Shown here piece after piece: positions 6,388-15,686 of a DNA stretch of 64,000 nt; the first letter of the stretch is position 1; every line of letters begins with the position of its first letter. The position numbers were made by a program, and so were the translations under genes. Source of the DNA: Streptomyces cyaneochromogenes (GTDB taxonomy: Bacteria > Actinomycetota > Actinomycetes > Streptomycetales > Streptomycetaceae); NCBI RefSeq assembly GCF_003963535.1, contig NZ_CP034539.1:7192001-7256000 (forward strand), given 5' to 3'. Below the pieces are notes generated by a model. The model did no database searches. It saw only the letters and a list, made by a program, of their open reading frames with translations, and was not told the DNA's origin.

Positions 6388-9300
6388 GTGCACCTCAAGG
6401 CCCTGACCCTCCGCGGCTTCAAGTCGTTCGCCTCGGCGACCACGCTCCGGTTCGAGCCGGGGATCACGTGTGTCGTCGGACCGAACGGCTCGGGCAAGTC
6501 CAACGTCGTGGACGCGCTCAGCTGGGTCATGGGCGAGCAGGGTGCCAAGTCGCTGCGCGGCGGCAAGATGGAGGACGTCATCTTCGCCGGCACCACCGGC
6601 CGTCCGCCGCTGGGCCGCGCCGAGGTGTCGCTGACCATCGACAACTCCGACGGGGCGCTGCCCATCGAGTACTCCGAGGTCACCATCACGCGGATCATGT
6701 TCCGCAACGGCGGCAGCGAGTACCAGATCAACGGCGACACCTGCCGGCTCCTCGACATCCAGGAACTCCTCTCCGACTCCGGCATCGGCCGCGAGATGCA
6801 CGTCATCGTCGGCCAGGGCCAGCTCGACTCCGTCCTGCACGCCGACCCCATGGGCCGGCGCGCCTTCATCGAGGAGGCCGCGGGCGTCCTCAAGCACCGC
6901 AAGCGCAAGGAGAAGGCGCTGCGGAAGCTGGACGCGATGCAGGCGAACCTCGCGCGCGTGCAGGACCTGACGGACGAGTTGCGCAGGCAGTTGAAGCCGC
7001 TCGGCCGCCAGGCGGCGGTGGCGCGCAGGGCCGCGGTCATCCAGGCGGACCTGCGCGACGCCCGGCTCCGCCTCCTCGCCGACGATCTCGTACGGCTCCG
7101 GGAGGCGCTGCAGGCCGAGGTCGCCGACGAGGCCGCGCTGAAGGAGCGCAAGGAGTCCGCCGAGCAGGAGCTGAAGAAGGCCCTGCAGCGCGAGGCGCTC
7201 CTGGAGGACGAGGTACGGCAGCTCTCGCCGCGCCTGCAGCGGGCTCAGCAGACCTGGTACGAGCTGTCCCAGCTCGCCGAGCGGGTGCGCGGCACGATCT
7301 CGCTGGCCGACGCGCGCGTGAAGAGCGCCACCTCCGCGCCGCCGGAGGAACGCCGGGGCCGCGACCCCGAGGACATGGAGCGCGAGGCCGCCCGGATCCG
7401 CGAGCAGGAGGCCGAGCTCGAAGCGGCCCTGGAGGCGGCCGAGCGGGCTCTTGAGGACACAGTCGCCCACCGTGCCGAACTGGAACGCGAGCTCGCCCAC
7501 GAAGAGCGGCGCCTGAAGGACGTCGCCCGGGCCATCGCCGACCGCCGTGAGGGGATGGCCCGGCTGAACGGGCAGGTCAACGCGGCGCGCTCGCGTGCCG
7601 CCGCCGCCCAGTCCGAGATCGACCGCCTGGCCGCCGCGCGCGACGAGGCCCAGGAGCGTGCCTTCGCCGCGCAGGAGGAGTACGAGGCGCTGAAGGCCGA
7701 GGTCGACGGCCTGGACGCCGGCGACGCCGAACTCGGCGAGCAGCACGAGGCGGCGAAACGGCAGCTCACCGAGGCTGAGGCCGCCCTCACGGCTGCCCGC
7801 GAGGCCGCCACGGCGGCGGAGCGCAGGCGGGCCGCGACCCAGGCCCGCCACGAGGCGCTGGCGCTCGGGCTGCGCCGAAAGGACGGCACCGGGATACTGC
7901 TCGGCGCCCGTGACCGCCTGACCGGCCTCCTCGGCCCGGCGGCGGAAATGCTGACGGTGACCCCCGGCCACGAGGTCGCCTTGGCGGCGGCCTTCGGAGC
8001 GGCGGCGGACGCGATCGCGGTGACCTCGCCGGCCGTCGCGGCGGATGCGATCCGGTTGCTGCGCAAGCAGGACGGCGGCCGAGCCGCACTGCTGCTGGCA
8101 GGGGAGCCGGAAGCGGCCCAAAGGGGCGCGGGGAACGGCGTGACAAGCCACGTCGCAACCGCGGACGCCCCGCCGCACCCTGGGGCACTTCCTGTCGCGG
8201 CACCTCCCGCCGGGCACTTCGCCGCCGAACTCGTCCGTGGCCCCTCCGACCTCATGCCTGCCGTACGCCGCCTCCTGCACGGCATCGTCGTCGTCGACTC
8301 GCTCGAGGACGCCGAGGACCTGATCTACTCCCACCCCGACCTCACCGCCGTAACCGCCGAAGGCGACCTGCTGGGCGCGCACTTCGCGCACGGTGGGTCC
8401 GCCGGTGCGCCGAGCCTCCTCGAAGTGCAGGCCTCCGTGGACCAGGCCGCCGCCGAGCTGGAAGAGCTGGCCGTGCGGTGCGAGGAACTGACCGAGGCGC
8501 AGCACGTTGCCACCGAGCGGCGCAAGGACTGTGCCGCGCTGGTCGAAGAACTGGGGGAGCGGCGCAGGGCCGCCGACCGCGAGAAGTCGGCCGTGGCCCA
8601 GCAACTGGGTCGGCTCGCGGGCCAGGCAAGAGGCGCGGCGGGCGAAGCGGAGCGTTCCGTCGCCGCCGCCGCGCGGGCTCAGGACTCCCTCGACAAGGCC
8701 CTCCAGGAGGTCGAGGAGCTGGCCGAGCGGCTTGCCGTGGCCGAGGAGATGCCGGTCGAGGAGGAGCCCGACACGTCGGTACGGGACCGTCTCGCCGCCG
8801 ACGGCGCCAACGCCCGGCAGACCGAGATGGAGGCCCGGCTTCAGGCCCGTACGCACGAGGAGCGGGTCAAGGGCCTCGCCGGACGCGCCGAGTCCCTCGA
8901 CCGGGCCGCCCGTGCCGAACGCGAGGCACGCGCGCGTGCCGAGCAGCGTCGGGCACGGCTGCGGCACGAGGCGGCCGTCGCGGAAGCCGTCGCCTCCGGC
9001 ACGCGCCAACTCCTCGCGCACGTCGAGGTCTCCCTCGCCCGTGCCGACGAGGAGCGCACCGCCGCCGAGGCCGCCAAGGCCCGGCGCGAACAGGAACTCA
9101 CCGTCGCCCGTAACCAGGGCCGCGACCTCAAGGCCGAACTCGACAAGCTGACCGACTCCGTCCACCGTGGCGAGGTACTCGGCGCCGAGAAGCGGATGCG
9201 CATCGAGCAGCTGGAGACCAAGGCGCTGGAGGAGCTGGGCGTGGAGCCCGCCGGGCTCGTCTCCGAGTACGGCCCCCACCAGCTCGTACCGCCCTCCCTG

Positions 9301-10011
9301 GCCGCCGAGGGCGAGCAGCTTCCCGAGGACCCCGAGCACCCCCGCAACCAGCCCAAGCCCTTCCACCGGGCTGAGCAGGAGAAGCGGCTCAGGGCCGCCG
9401 AGCGCGCCTACCAGCAGCTCGGCAAGGTCAACCCGCTCGCCCTTGAGGAGTTCGCCGCGCTGGAGGAACGGCACAAGTTCCTCAGCGAGCAGCTCGAGGA
9501 CCTGAAGAAGACCCGCGCCGATCTGCTCCAGGTCGTCAAAGAGGTCGACGAGCGCGTCGAGCAGGTCTTCACCGAGGCATACCGGGACACCGCCCGGGAG
9601 TTCGAGGGCGTCTTCAGCCGGCTGTTCCCCGGTGGTGAGGGACGGCTGATCCTGACCGATCCCGACAACATGCTCACCACGGGTGTCGATGTCGAGGCGC
9701 GTCCGCCGGGCAAGAAGGTCAAGCGGCTGTCGCTGCTCTCGGGTGGTGAGCGTTCACTCACCGCCGTCGCCATGCTGGTGTCGATCTTCAAGGCCCGGCC
9801 GAGCCCGTTCTACGTCATGGACGAGGTCGAGGCCGCCCTCGACGACACCAACCTGCAGCGGCTGATCCGCATCATGCAGGAGCTGCAGGAAGCCTCGCAG
9901 CTGATCGTGATCACGCACCAGAAGCGCACGATGGAGGTCGCCGACGCGCTGTACGGCGTCTCCATGCAGGGCGACGGCGTGTCGAAGGTCATCAGCCAGC
10001 GGCTTCGCTGA
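6388..10011 (+). CDS. smc: Chromosome segregation protein SMC
   Basis: A 1207-aa SMC ATPase of the condensin complex, acting with ScpA/ScpB on chromosome organisation and segregation. The N-terminal head has the P-loop GPNGSGKSNVVDAL. Long coiled-coil arms are rich in Glu/Arg/Ala, with a central hinge at about residues 500-680. The C-terminal head has the ABC signature LSGGERSLTAVAML and Walker B YVMDEVEAALDD. GTG 6388 (VHLKALTLRGFKSF) was chosen because the SMC fold starts there; the frame is open further upstream but without homology. The gene has its own upstream region after a terminator. Confidence 0.97.
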   Translation: MHLKALTLRGFKSFASATTLRFEPGITCVVGPNGSGKSNVVDALSWVMGEQGAKSLRGGKMEDVIFAGTTGRPPLGRAEVSLTIDNSDGALPIEYSEVTITRIMFRNGGSEYQINGDTCRLLDIQELLSDSGIGREMHVIVGQGQLDSVLHADPMGRRAFIEEAAGVLKHRKRKEKALRKLDAMQANLARVQDLTDELRRQLKPLGRQAAVARRAAVIQADLRDARLRLLADDLVRLREALQAEVADEAALKERKESAEQELKKALQREALLEDEVRQLSPRLQRAQQTWYELSQLAERVRGTISLADARVKSATSAPPEERRGRDPEDMEREAARIREQEAELEAALEAAERALEDTVAHRAELERELAHEERRLKDVARAIADRREGMARLNGQVNAARSRAAAAQSEIDRLAAARDEAQERAFAAQEEYEALKAEVDGLDAGDAELGEQHEAAKRQLTEAEAALTAAREAATAAERRRAATQARHEALALGLRRKDGTGILLGARDRLTGLLGPAAEMLTVTPGHEVALAAAFGAAADAIAVTSPAVAADAIRLLRKQDGGRAALLLAGEPEAAQRGAGNGVTSHVATADAPPHPGALPVAAPPAGHFAAELVRGPSDLMPAVRRLLHGIVVVDSLEDAEDLIYSHPDLTAVTAEGDLLGAHFAHGGSAGAPSLLEVQASVDQAAAELEELAVRCEELTEAQHVATERRKDCAALVEELGERRRAADREKSAVAQQLGRLAGQARGAAGEAERSVAAAARAQDSLDKALQEVEELAERLAVAEEMPVEEEPDTSVRDRLAADGANARQTEMEARLQARTHEERVKGLAGRAESLDRAARAEREARARAEQRRARLRHEAAVAEAVASGTRQLLAHVEVSLARADEERTAAEAAKARREQELTVARNQGRDLKAELDKLTDSVHRGEVLGAEKRMRIEQLETKALEELGVEPAGLVSEYGPHQLVPPSLAAEGEQLPEDPEHPRNQPKPFHRAEQEKRLRAAERAYQQLGKVNPLALEEFAALEERHKFLSEQLEDLKKTRADLLQVVKEVDERVEQVFTEAYRDTAREFEGVFSRLFPGGEGRLILTDPDNMLTTGVDVEARPPGKKVKRLSLLSGGERSLTAVAMLVSIFKARPSPFYVMDEVEAALDDTNLQRLIRIMQELQEASQLIVITHQKRTMEVADALYGVSMQGDGVSKVISQRLR

Positions 10012-10053
10012 CGCCCCTCGGGGTCGTTTCGGTTCCTGCCAACCACCTTCACC

Positions 10054-10071
10054 TTCACTTCAAGAAGTGAA
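10054..10071. repeat. 18-bp palindrome upstream of glcP
   Basis: TTCACTTC-AA-GAAGTGAA is a perfect inverted repeat with a 2-bp centre, about 46 bp upstream of a candidate -35 (TTGACT, 10117-10122). The size fits an operator for a dimeric regulator; no regulator is identified. Confidence 0.6.
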
Positions 10072-10116
10072 CACACCTCACCTCGTCACGTCTAGAAACT
10101 CACAGCACCCGGGCTA

Positions 10117-10144
10117 TTGACTTCGAAACTTGAAGGCATAGTCT
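10117..10144 (+). promoter_or_regulatory. Candidate sigma-70-type promoter of glcP
   Basis: TTGACT (10117-10122) and TAGTCT (10139-10144) are separated by 16 bp, in an AT-rich pocket 88 bp upstream of the glcP start. The match to the vegetative consensus is good by eye but untested. Confidence 0.5.
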
Positions 10145-10231
10145 CAGCAACGTTGTTTTTACCTTCAGGTATCACTACTTGGAGCGGCTGACCCCCACCC
10201 GGCAGCGTTGCCGGTGGCCCGAGGAGTACAC

Positions 10232-11647
10232 GTGACCAGCACAGCGCAGGCACCCACGTCAGGAGCCAAGGCGGCGCACCCCGAACATCTCGGGCACGTC
10301 GTCTTCATCACCGCGGCGGCCGCGATGGGCGGCTTCCTGTTCGGCTACGACAGCTCCGTCATCAACGGAGCCAACGGCGGCATCCAGGCCAGGTTCGACC
10401 TCAGCTCCGGGGTCACCGGTACCGTCGCCGCCAGCGCCCTGCTCGGCAGTGCCCTCGGTGCCGCCATCGCCGGCCGCATAGCCGACCGCATCGGCCGTAT
10501 CCGCGTCATGCAGATCGCGGCGGTGCTGTTCGCCGTGAGCGCCGTCGGTTCCGGACTGCCGTTCGCCGCGTGGGACCTCGCCGCCTGGCGTGTCCTCGGC
10601 GGTATCGCCATCGGTATGGCCTCGGTCATCGGCCCGGCCTACATCGCCGAGGTCGCCCCGCCCGCCTACCGAGGCCGGCTCGCCTCCTTCCAGCAGGCCG
10701 CCATCGTCATCGGCATCGCCGTCTCCCAGCTCGTGAACTGGGCCATCCTCAACATGGCCGACGGCGAGGAGCGCGGGACGGTCGCGGGCCTGGAGGCCTG
10801 GCAGTGGATGCTCGGCGTGATGCTCGTACCCGCGGTGATCTACGGTCTGCTGTCCTTCGCGATCCCCGAGTCCCCGCGCTACCTGATCAGCGTCGGCCGT
10901 ATCGACGACGCGAAGAAGGTGCTCGCCGACGTCGAGGGCGGCGTCGACCTGGACGCCCGGGTCACCGAGATCGACCAGGCCATGCGCAGCGACCACAAGT
11001 CGACGTTCAAGGACCTGCTGGGCGGCCGGTTCGGCCTGCTGCCGATCGTGTGGATCGGTATCGGCCTCTCCGTGTTCCAGCAGCTGGTCGGCATCAACGT
11101 CATCTTCTACTACTCGAACCTGCTGTGGCAGTCCGTCGGCGTCGACCCGTCGAGCTCGTTCTTCTACTCGTTCGAGACCTCGATCATCAACATCATCGGC
11201 ACCGTGATCGCGATGATCTTCGTCGACCGCATCGGCCGCAAGCCGCTCGCCCTCATCGGCTCCGTCGGCATGGGCCTCTCGCTCGCGGCGGCCGCCTGGG
11301 CCTTCTCCTTCCAGAACGGCAACGACCCGCTGCCGACCGCGCAGGGCTACGTGGCTCTCATCGCTGCCAACGCCTTCGTCCTCTTCTTCGCCCTGTCCTG
11401 GGGTGTGGTCGTCTGGGTCATGCTCGGCGAGGTCTTCCCGAACAAGATCCGCGCCGCCGCCCTGGGCGTGGCCGCCTCGGCCCAGTGGATCGCCAACTGG
11501 GTGATCACGATCACCTTCCCGGACCTGTCGGACTGGAACCTGTCGCTCACCTACGTCATGTACGCGGTGTTCGCCTTCCTCTCCATCCCGTTCATCCTCA
11601 AGTTCGTGCCCGAGACCAAGGGCAAGAAGCTGGAGGAGATGGGCTGA
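10232..11647 (+). CDS. glcP: Major facilitator superfamily sugar:proton symporter, glucose permease GlcP-like
   Basis: A 471-aa, 12-TM protein of the MFS sugar porter family. Family motifs: FLFGYDSSVINGA in TM1, GRIADRIGR between TM2 and TM3, PESPRYLISVGR after TM6, DRIGRKPL between TM8 and TM9, and VPETKGKKLEEM after TM12. The S. coelicolor gene downstream of smc (SCO5578) is glcP1, the main glucose transporter, so the same role is inferred here. GTG 10232 has GAGGAG a few bases upstream. A terminator follows. Confidence 0.92.
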   Translation: MTSTAQAPTSGAKAAHPEHLGHVVFITAAAAMGGFLFGYDSSVINGANGGIQARFDLSSGVTGTVAASALLGSALGAAIAGRIADRIGRIRVMQIAAVLFAVSAVGSGLPFAAWDLAAWRVLGGIAIGMASVIGPAYIAEVAPPAYRGRLASFQQAAIVIGIAVSQLVNWAILNMADGEERGTVAGLEAWQWMLGVMLVPAVIYGLLSFAIPESPRYLISVGRIDDAKKVLADVEGGVDLDARVTEIDQAMRSDHKSTFKDLLGGRFGLLPIVWIGIGLSVFQQLVGINVIFYYSNLLWQSVGVDPSSSFFYSFETSIINIIGTVIAMIFVDRIGRKPLALIGSVGMGLSLAAAAWAFSFQNGNDPLPTAQGYVALIAANAFVLFFALSWGVVVWVMLGEVFPNKIRAAALGVAASAQWIANWVITITFPDLSDWNLSLTYVMYAVFAFLSIPFILKFVPETKGKKLEEMG

Positions 11648-11708
11648 CCGGCCCCCCGAACTCGGGGAGAAGGGCCAAGTCCCCGCTGCCCCTCTCCCCG
11701 TAACTCCG

Positions 11709-11752
11709 CCGCCGCCCCGGCTCGGCCACTGCCCGAGCCGGGGCGGCGGTTT
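11709..11752. terminator. Terminator after glcP
   Basis: CCGCCGCCCCGGCTCGG (11709-11725) pairs perfectly with its complement at 11733-11749, with a 7-nt loop, and is followed by TTTC. It can serve glcP and the convergent gene at 11766. Confidence 0.88.
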
Positions 11753-11765
11753 CGTGCGGGCTCCC

Positions 11766-12143
11766 TCACCAGATGAGGACGCCGCCGCCGATCTCGACGG
11801 CCTTGCGGGCGCTCTCCTCGATGATCCGCAGACGCAGCTCGATCCCGTCCCGGTGCTCCTCGACCGTCCGCGGGTTTTCGGTGCCATGAGCGATCGCGTC
11901 CAGGTGGGCGCGCAGCAGTCCGACCTCGCTCAGGAACTCCGGCACCTGCTCGGCCTCCACCTCCAGATCCCGCTCGGCCAGCACGGGGAGGAAGCGGGCA
12001 CCCAGCGAGCGTACGAACTCCGACCCCCACACGGTCCTACGCCAAGACTCGAAGCCGCCGGAGTGATAGGCGTCGTCCGGCACGTCGAGTATCTGCCTCT
12101 TCCCGTCCGGCTCCCGGACGAACACTTCCACCAGCAGACTCAT
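11766..12143 (-). CDS. Hypothetical protein (125 aa)
   Basis: I do not recognise a named family. The protein begins MSLLVEVFVREPDGKRQILD, is mixed alpha/beta in appearance, and has an acidic helical middle (LAERDLEVEAEQVPEFLSEV). It has no signal peptide or membrane segment. Codon use is typical of the region. It lies 52 bp downstream of the flavin-dependent oxidoreductase gene on the same strand, so the two may form an operon. Confidence 0.75.
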   Translation of the reverse strand: MSLLVEVFVREPDGKRQILDVPDDAYHSGGFESWRRTVWGSEFVRSLGARFLPVLAERDLEVEAEQVPEFLSEVGLLRAHLDAIAHGTENPRTVEEHRDGIELRLRIIEESARKAVEIGGGVLIW

Positions 12144-12195
12144 GCGCCCAGTGGATCAGCCACCGCCCGGCCGGGCCATCGAATATCCGCGAGGG

Positions 12196-13167
12196 TCACG
12201 GGCCCAGCGCCGGAAGCACCTCCTCCGCGAACAACCGCAGGCTCCGCCACCCCTCCTCCACCGGCATCCCGCCCGCCAAGGGATGCAGTACGTAGTTCGC
12301 GTGGCCCAGCGCCACACACTCCTGAGGCGTCACGATCCGGTACACGCCCTCGGCACGCAGCTCCTGAACCGTCGTGGCCCCCGACTTCACGGCGGACCGC
12401 ACGTCCCCGGACTGCCACGAGGCGTACGTCCGCGCCTCGTGCAGGAAGTGCCCGCCGTGCTCGGCCCACGTCCGGTCGGGGTCCTCGGCCACGTGCAGCA
12501 GCGGTGTCTCGGCGGCCGGCATCATGGTCCAGCCCTCGGTGCCGTACTCGACCAGCCGCTCCTTGTAGTACGCCTCCAGCTCCGGCAGATGCGCGCTGGG
12601 GAAGAACGGCAGGCCCAGCCGGGCGGCCCGGCGGGCGGCGGCCTTCGAGGAACCGCCGACCAGGAGCAGGGGGTGCGGGTCGGTGAAGGGGCGCGGAGTG
12701 ATCCGTACCGTACGGCCGCGGTACTCGAACTCCTCGCCGGTCCACGCCTTCAGCAGGGTCTCCAGCAGCTCGTCCTGGATCCGCCCCCGCTGCTTCCAGT
12801 CCACGTCGAACAGGGCGTACTCCTCGGGCCGGTACCCGATCCCGGCGACCGTCACCAGCCTGCCGCCGCTCAGCAGATCCAGTACGGCGATCTCCTCGGC
12901 GAGCCGCAGGGGGTCGTGCAGCGGGCCGATGATCGCCGAGACGGTGACCGCGATGCGGCGCGTCGCGCCGAAGACCGCGGCCGCGAAGGCGAACGGTGAC
13001 GGCACCCAGTTGTTCTCGGCGCCGTGGTGCTCCTCGGTCTGCACGGTGGTGATGCCGTGCTCGTCGGCGTACGCGGCCATCCGTACGGCCGCCTGGTAGC
13101 GGGCCGCGAGGGAGGCGGGGGTCGCGTCGGGCTCGACGAGGTTGAAGCGTACGACCGTGACGGGCAT
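12196..13167 (-). CDS. LLM-class flavin-dependent oxidoreductase (luciferase-like)
   Basis: A 323-aa TIM-barrel protein of the bacterial luciferase-like monooxygenase family. It begins MPVTVVRFNLVEPD and contains TVQTEEHHG, RLAEEIAVLDLLSGGRL (the conserved segment preceding the flavin site) and LLLVGGSSKAAARRAARLGL near the C-terminal third. Members use FMN or coenzyme F420 with an aldehyde, alkane or other small substrate; neither cofactor nor substrate can be read here. The divergent neighbour is ftsY. Confidence 0.9.
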   Translation of the reverse strand: MPVTVVRFNLVEPDATPASLAARYQAAVRMAAYADEHGITTVQTEEHHGAENNWVPSPFAFAAAVFGATRRIAVTVSAIIGPLHDPLRLAEEIAVLDLLSGGRLVTVAGIGYRPEEYALFDVDWKQRGRIQDELLETLLKAWTGEEFEYRGRTVRITPRPFTDPHPLLLVGGSSKAAARRAARLGLPFFPSAHLPELEAYYKERLVEYGTEGWTMMPAAETPLLHVAEDPDRTWAEHGGHFLHEARTYASWQSGDVRSAVKSGATTVQELRAEGVYRIVTPQECVALGHANYVLHPLAGGMPVEEGWRSLRLFAEEVLPALGP

Positions 13168-13272
13168 GGGGGTCCCCCTTCACCGGGCGGGTGTGAAGGC
13201 GGACGTTAGCTGACGGTGTGTCAGACATCCATAGGGGTGTCGCGGGACTCCATGGCCGATACTGGACGCGTT

Positions 13273-14484
13273 ATGGACATCGTCATCCTTGCTGTAGTCA
13301 TCGCCGTGGTCGTGCTCGGCGCGCTCGGCGGGCTCATCGTCGGCACCCGCCGCAAGAAGCAGCTGCCCCCGCCGCCGCCCGCCGCCCCCGACATCACCGC
13401 CCCTCCGGCCGAGCCGCACGTCGGCGACGAGGCCGAGACACCGCGCGACGAACCGCGCCGGACCATAGAGGAGGTGGACCTTCCCGGCGGCGGGGCACCG
13501 ACCGCCGTCGAGGAACCGCCGGTCGTCGAAGAGCTCCCGCCGACCGAGATCGAGATCCCGGAGCCGACCGCCGGGCGCCTGATCCGTCTGCGTGCCCGGC
13601 TCTCCCGCTCGCAGAACGCCCTCGGCAAGGGGCTGCTCACGCTCCTGTCGCGCGAGCACCTCGACGAGGACACCTGGGAGGAGATCGAGGACACGCTGCT
13701 CACCGCCGACGTCGGCGTGCTGCCCACCCAGGAACTGGTCGACGGCCTGCGTGAACGCGTCAAGGTCCTCGGCACCCGCACGCCCGAGGAGCTGCGCGGC
13801 CTGCTGCGCGAGGAGCTGCTCAAGCTGGTCGGCACCGACTTCGACCGCACGGTCAAGACCGAGCCGGAGGCCAGCAAGCCCGGCATCGTGATGGTCGTCG
13901 GCGTGAACGGCACCGGCAAGACCACCACCACCGGCAAGCTCGCCCGCGTCCTCGTGGCCGACGGCCGCAGTGTGGTCCTGGGTGCCGCCGACACCTTCCG
14001 TGCCGCCGCCGCCGACCAGCTGCAGACCTGGGGCGAGCGCGTCGGCGCCTACACCGTGCGCGGTCCGGAGGGCGGCGACCCCGCCTCCGTCGCCTTCGAC
14101 GCGGTGAAGGAGGGCAAGGAGATGGGCTCCGACGTGGTGCTCATCGACACCGCCGGGCGCCTGCACACCAAGACCGGGCTCATGGACGAGCTCGGCAAGG
14201 TCAAGCGGGTCGTCGAGAAGCACGCTCCACTGGACGAGGTGCTGCTCGTGCTGGACGCCACGACGGGGCAGAACGGCCTGGTCCAGGCCCGTGTCTTCGC
14301 CGAGGTCGTCGACATCACCGGCATCGTGCTCACCAAGCTCGACGGCACGGCCAAGGGCGGCATCGTCGTCGCGGTGCAGCGCGAGCTGGGTGTACCGGTG
14401 AAGCTGATCGGGCTGGGCGAGGGGGCCGACGATCTGGCGCCGTTCGAGCCGGAGGCGTTCGTTGACGCCCTTATCGGGGAGTGA
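13273..14484 (+). CDS. ftsY: Signal recognition particle receptor FtsY
   Basis: SRP receptor GTPase that docks Ffh-ribosome complexes at the membrane. It is 403 aa. An N-terminal hydrophobic anchor (IVILAVVIAVVVLGALGG) is followed by an acidic, Pro-rich linker. The NG domain contains G1 GVNGTGKTTTTGKLA, DTFRAAAADQL, G3 DTAGRLHTK and TKLDGTAKGG. ATG 13273 places the membrane anchor at the N-terminus; an in-frame ATG at 13252 would add seven residues. Its partner ffh is 7.3 kb downstream. Confidence 0.96.
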   Translation: MDIVILAVVIAVVVLGALGGLIVGTRRKKQLPPPPPAAPDITAPPAEPHVGDEAETPRDEPRRTIEEVDLPGGGAPTAVEEPPVVEELPPTEIEIPEPTAGRLIRLRARLSRSQNALGKGLLTLLSREHLDEDTWEEIEDTLLTADVGVLPTQELVDGLRERVKVLGTRTPEELRGLLREELLKLVGTDFDRTVKTEPEASKPGIVMVVGVNGTGKTTTTGKLARVLVADGRSVVLGAADTFRAAAADQLQTWGERVGAYTVRGPEGGDPASVAFDAVKEGKEMGSDVVLIDTAGRLHTKTGLMDELGKVKRVVEKHAPLDEVLLVLDATTGQNGLVQARVFAEVVDITGIVLTKLDGTAKGGIVVAVQRELGVPVKLIGLGEGADDLAPFEPEAFVDALIGE

Positions 14485-14518
14485 AGACCGGCACCTACGA
14501 CATTCGTATCTGCTCGAA

Positions 14519-14561
14519 GAAGCGCCCGCCTCCCAAGGTGCAGTTGGGGGACGGGCGCTTC
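14519..14561. terminator. Bidirectional terminator between ftsY and the primase-like gene
   Basis: GAAGCGCCCG (14519-14528) pairs with CGGGCGCTTC (14552-14561). It lies centrally in the 88-bp gap between two convergent stop codons. Confidence 0.8.
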
Positions 14562-14572
14562 GCTGTGTACGT

Positions 14573-15229
14573 CTATGCGCGCGACCTGTGGGCCACGTAG
14601 GCCAAGGTGCCCAGCAGCAACCGCGCCGCCGGCGGCTTGGTCGCCGTGTCCAGCGCGGGCGGCCGTAGCCATCGCACCGGACCCAGCCCGCCGCGGTCGG
14701 ACGGCGGGGCCGTGATGTGCGCACCGGGGCCGAGGCCGCGCAGGTCGAGGTGGGTGGGGTCGTCCCAGCCCATGCGGTAGAGGAGGTCGGCGAGCTCGGC
14801 CGCGGCGCCGGGGGCGACGAAGAAGTGGGCGCGCCCCTCGGGAGTGGCGGTGACCGGGCCGAGGGGGAGGCCCATGCGCTCGAGCCGGGTCAGCGCACGG
14901 CGCCCGGCGGGCTCGGCCACCTCGATCACGTCGAACGCGCGCCCGGTCGGCAGCATCACCGCGGCGCCCGGAACCTCCGCCCAGGCCTTGCTCACGTCGT
15001 CGAGCGTGGCCCCGGCCGGAACCTCGGGGGCGAAGTCGAGGGGGTGTGCGCCGGGCGCGTCACAGTCGGGGCGGCCGCACGAACAGGCGCCTGCCGCGGC
15101 TCGCGCGCCGGGTACCACGTCCCAGCCCCACAACCCGGTGAACTCGGCGACGGCCGTGCACTCCGAGGAGCGGCCGCGTCGACGCGAGCCGGATCGGATC
15201 TCCCGGATGCCGCCGATCGTGAAGCCCAT
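14573..15229 (-). CDS. Bifunctional DNA primase/polymerase N-terminal (Prim-Pol) domain protein
   Basis: A 218-aa protein resembling the N-terminal domain of Prim-Pol proteins, a family often found on plasmids but also as stand-alone chromosomal genes in Streptomyces. It has the typical GWDVVPGAR start of the domain, a Cys motif (CSCGRPDCDAPGAHPLDF), VMLPTGRAFDVIEV and GRAHFFVAPG. No helicase part is present. The start at 15229 (MGFTIGGIREIRSG) is preceded by GGAGGGGG. The stand-alone protein's role is unknown. Adjacent to ftsY in convergent orientation. Confidence 0.82.
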   Translation of the reverse strand: MGFTIGGIREIRSGSRRRGRSSECTAVAEFTGLWGWDVVPGARAAAGACSCGRPDCDAPGAHPLDFAPEVPAGATLDDVSKAWAEVPGAAVMLPTGRAFDVIEVAEPAGRRALTRLERMGLPLGPVTATPEGRAHFFVAPGAAAELADLLYRMGWDDPTHLDLRGLGPGAHITAPPSDRGGLGPVRWLRPPALDTATKPPAARLLLGTLAYVAHRSRA

Positions 15230-15686
15230 GCCCCCTCCAACGGGTCCAGCGCGCCGGTGGTTACGGCGCGGATGCGTGACGTGACCCTGTGTGTTCCTGG
15301 GCGGCCGGTACCCCGTGACGCCGCTCGATCCACGTGGCGCTCGGAAGCTCACCGGGTCGCGGACTCGGTGACGCGCGCCTCTGAGTGCTTCGCTCCGCCC
15401 ACTCCCGGCCGTCCTATGTCAAGTGAATCGCGTGGAGGCCACCGTTAGTTCATCCGAAGGGGTGGCGAATGGTGGCGATTCAGGGATCGCCATGGCTGAG
15501 GGCGTGATCGTAGGATTACCGTGAGTGCACGGAGCCTCGGGGTACATGCACTCGTGGGTATGCCGGGGGCAAGTCGGCTTTCCGTTCGAAGGGTGAGAAC
15601 TGCCGGACGGGCGACCGTATTTACCGGCATTCTGATAGGGCTTGGCGCACTCGGTGACAAGTGGTCCAAGGGATGGGGGCGTTCCA
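15230..15686. other. 457-bp divergent promoter region between the primase-like gene and nsdA
   Basis: No gene is supported. The region contains an inverted repeat GAGTGCA (15523-15529)/TGCACTC (15547-15553) 134 bp upstream of nsdA, a duplicated GTGGCGA around 15461-15480, and relatively AT-rich patches (around 15610-15640) that may hold the nsdA promoter. The region is long for Streptomyces, which fits complex control of nsdA. Confidence 0.5.

Noticed and set aside
6328..9474. A 1048-codon open frame on the minus strand opposite smc
   Set aside because: It follows the GC3 pattern of the smc codons in antisense, is Leu/Gly/Ala-rich without domains, and has no ribosome site; smc is unmistakable.
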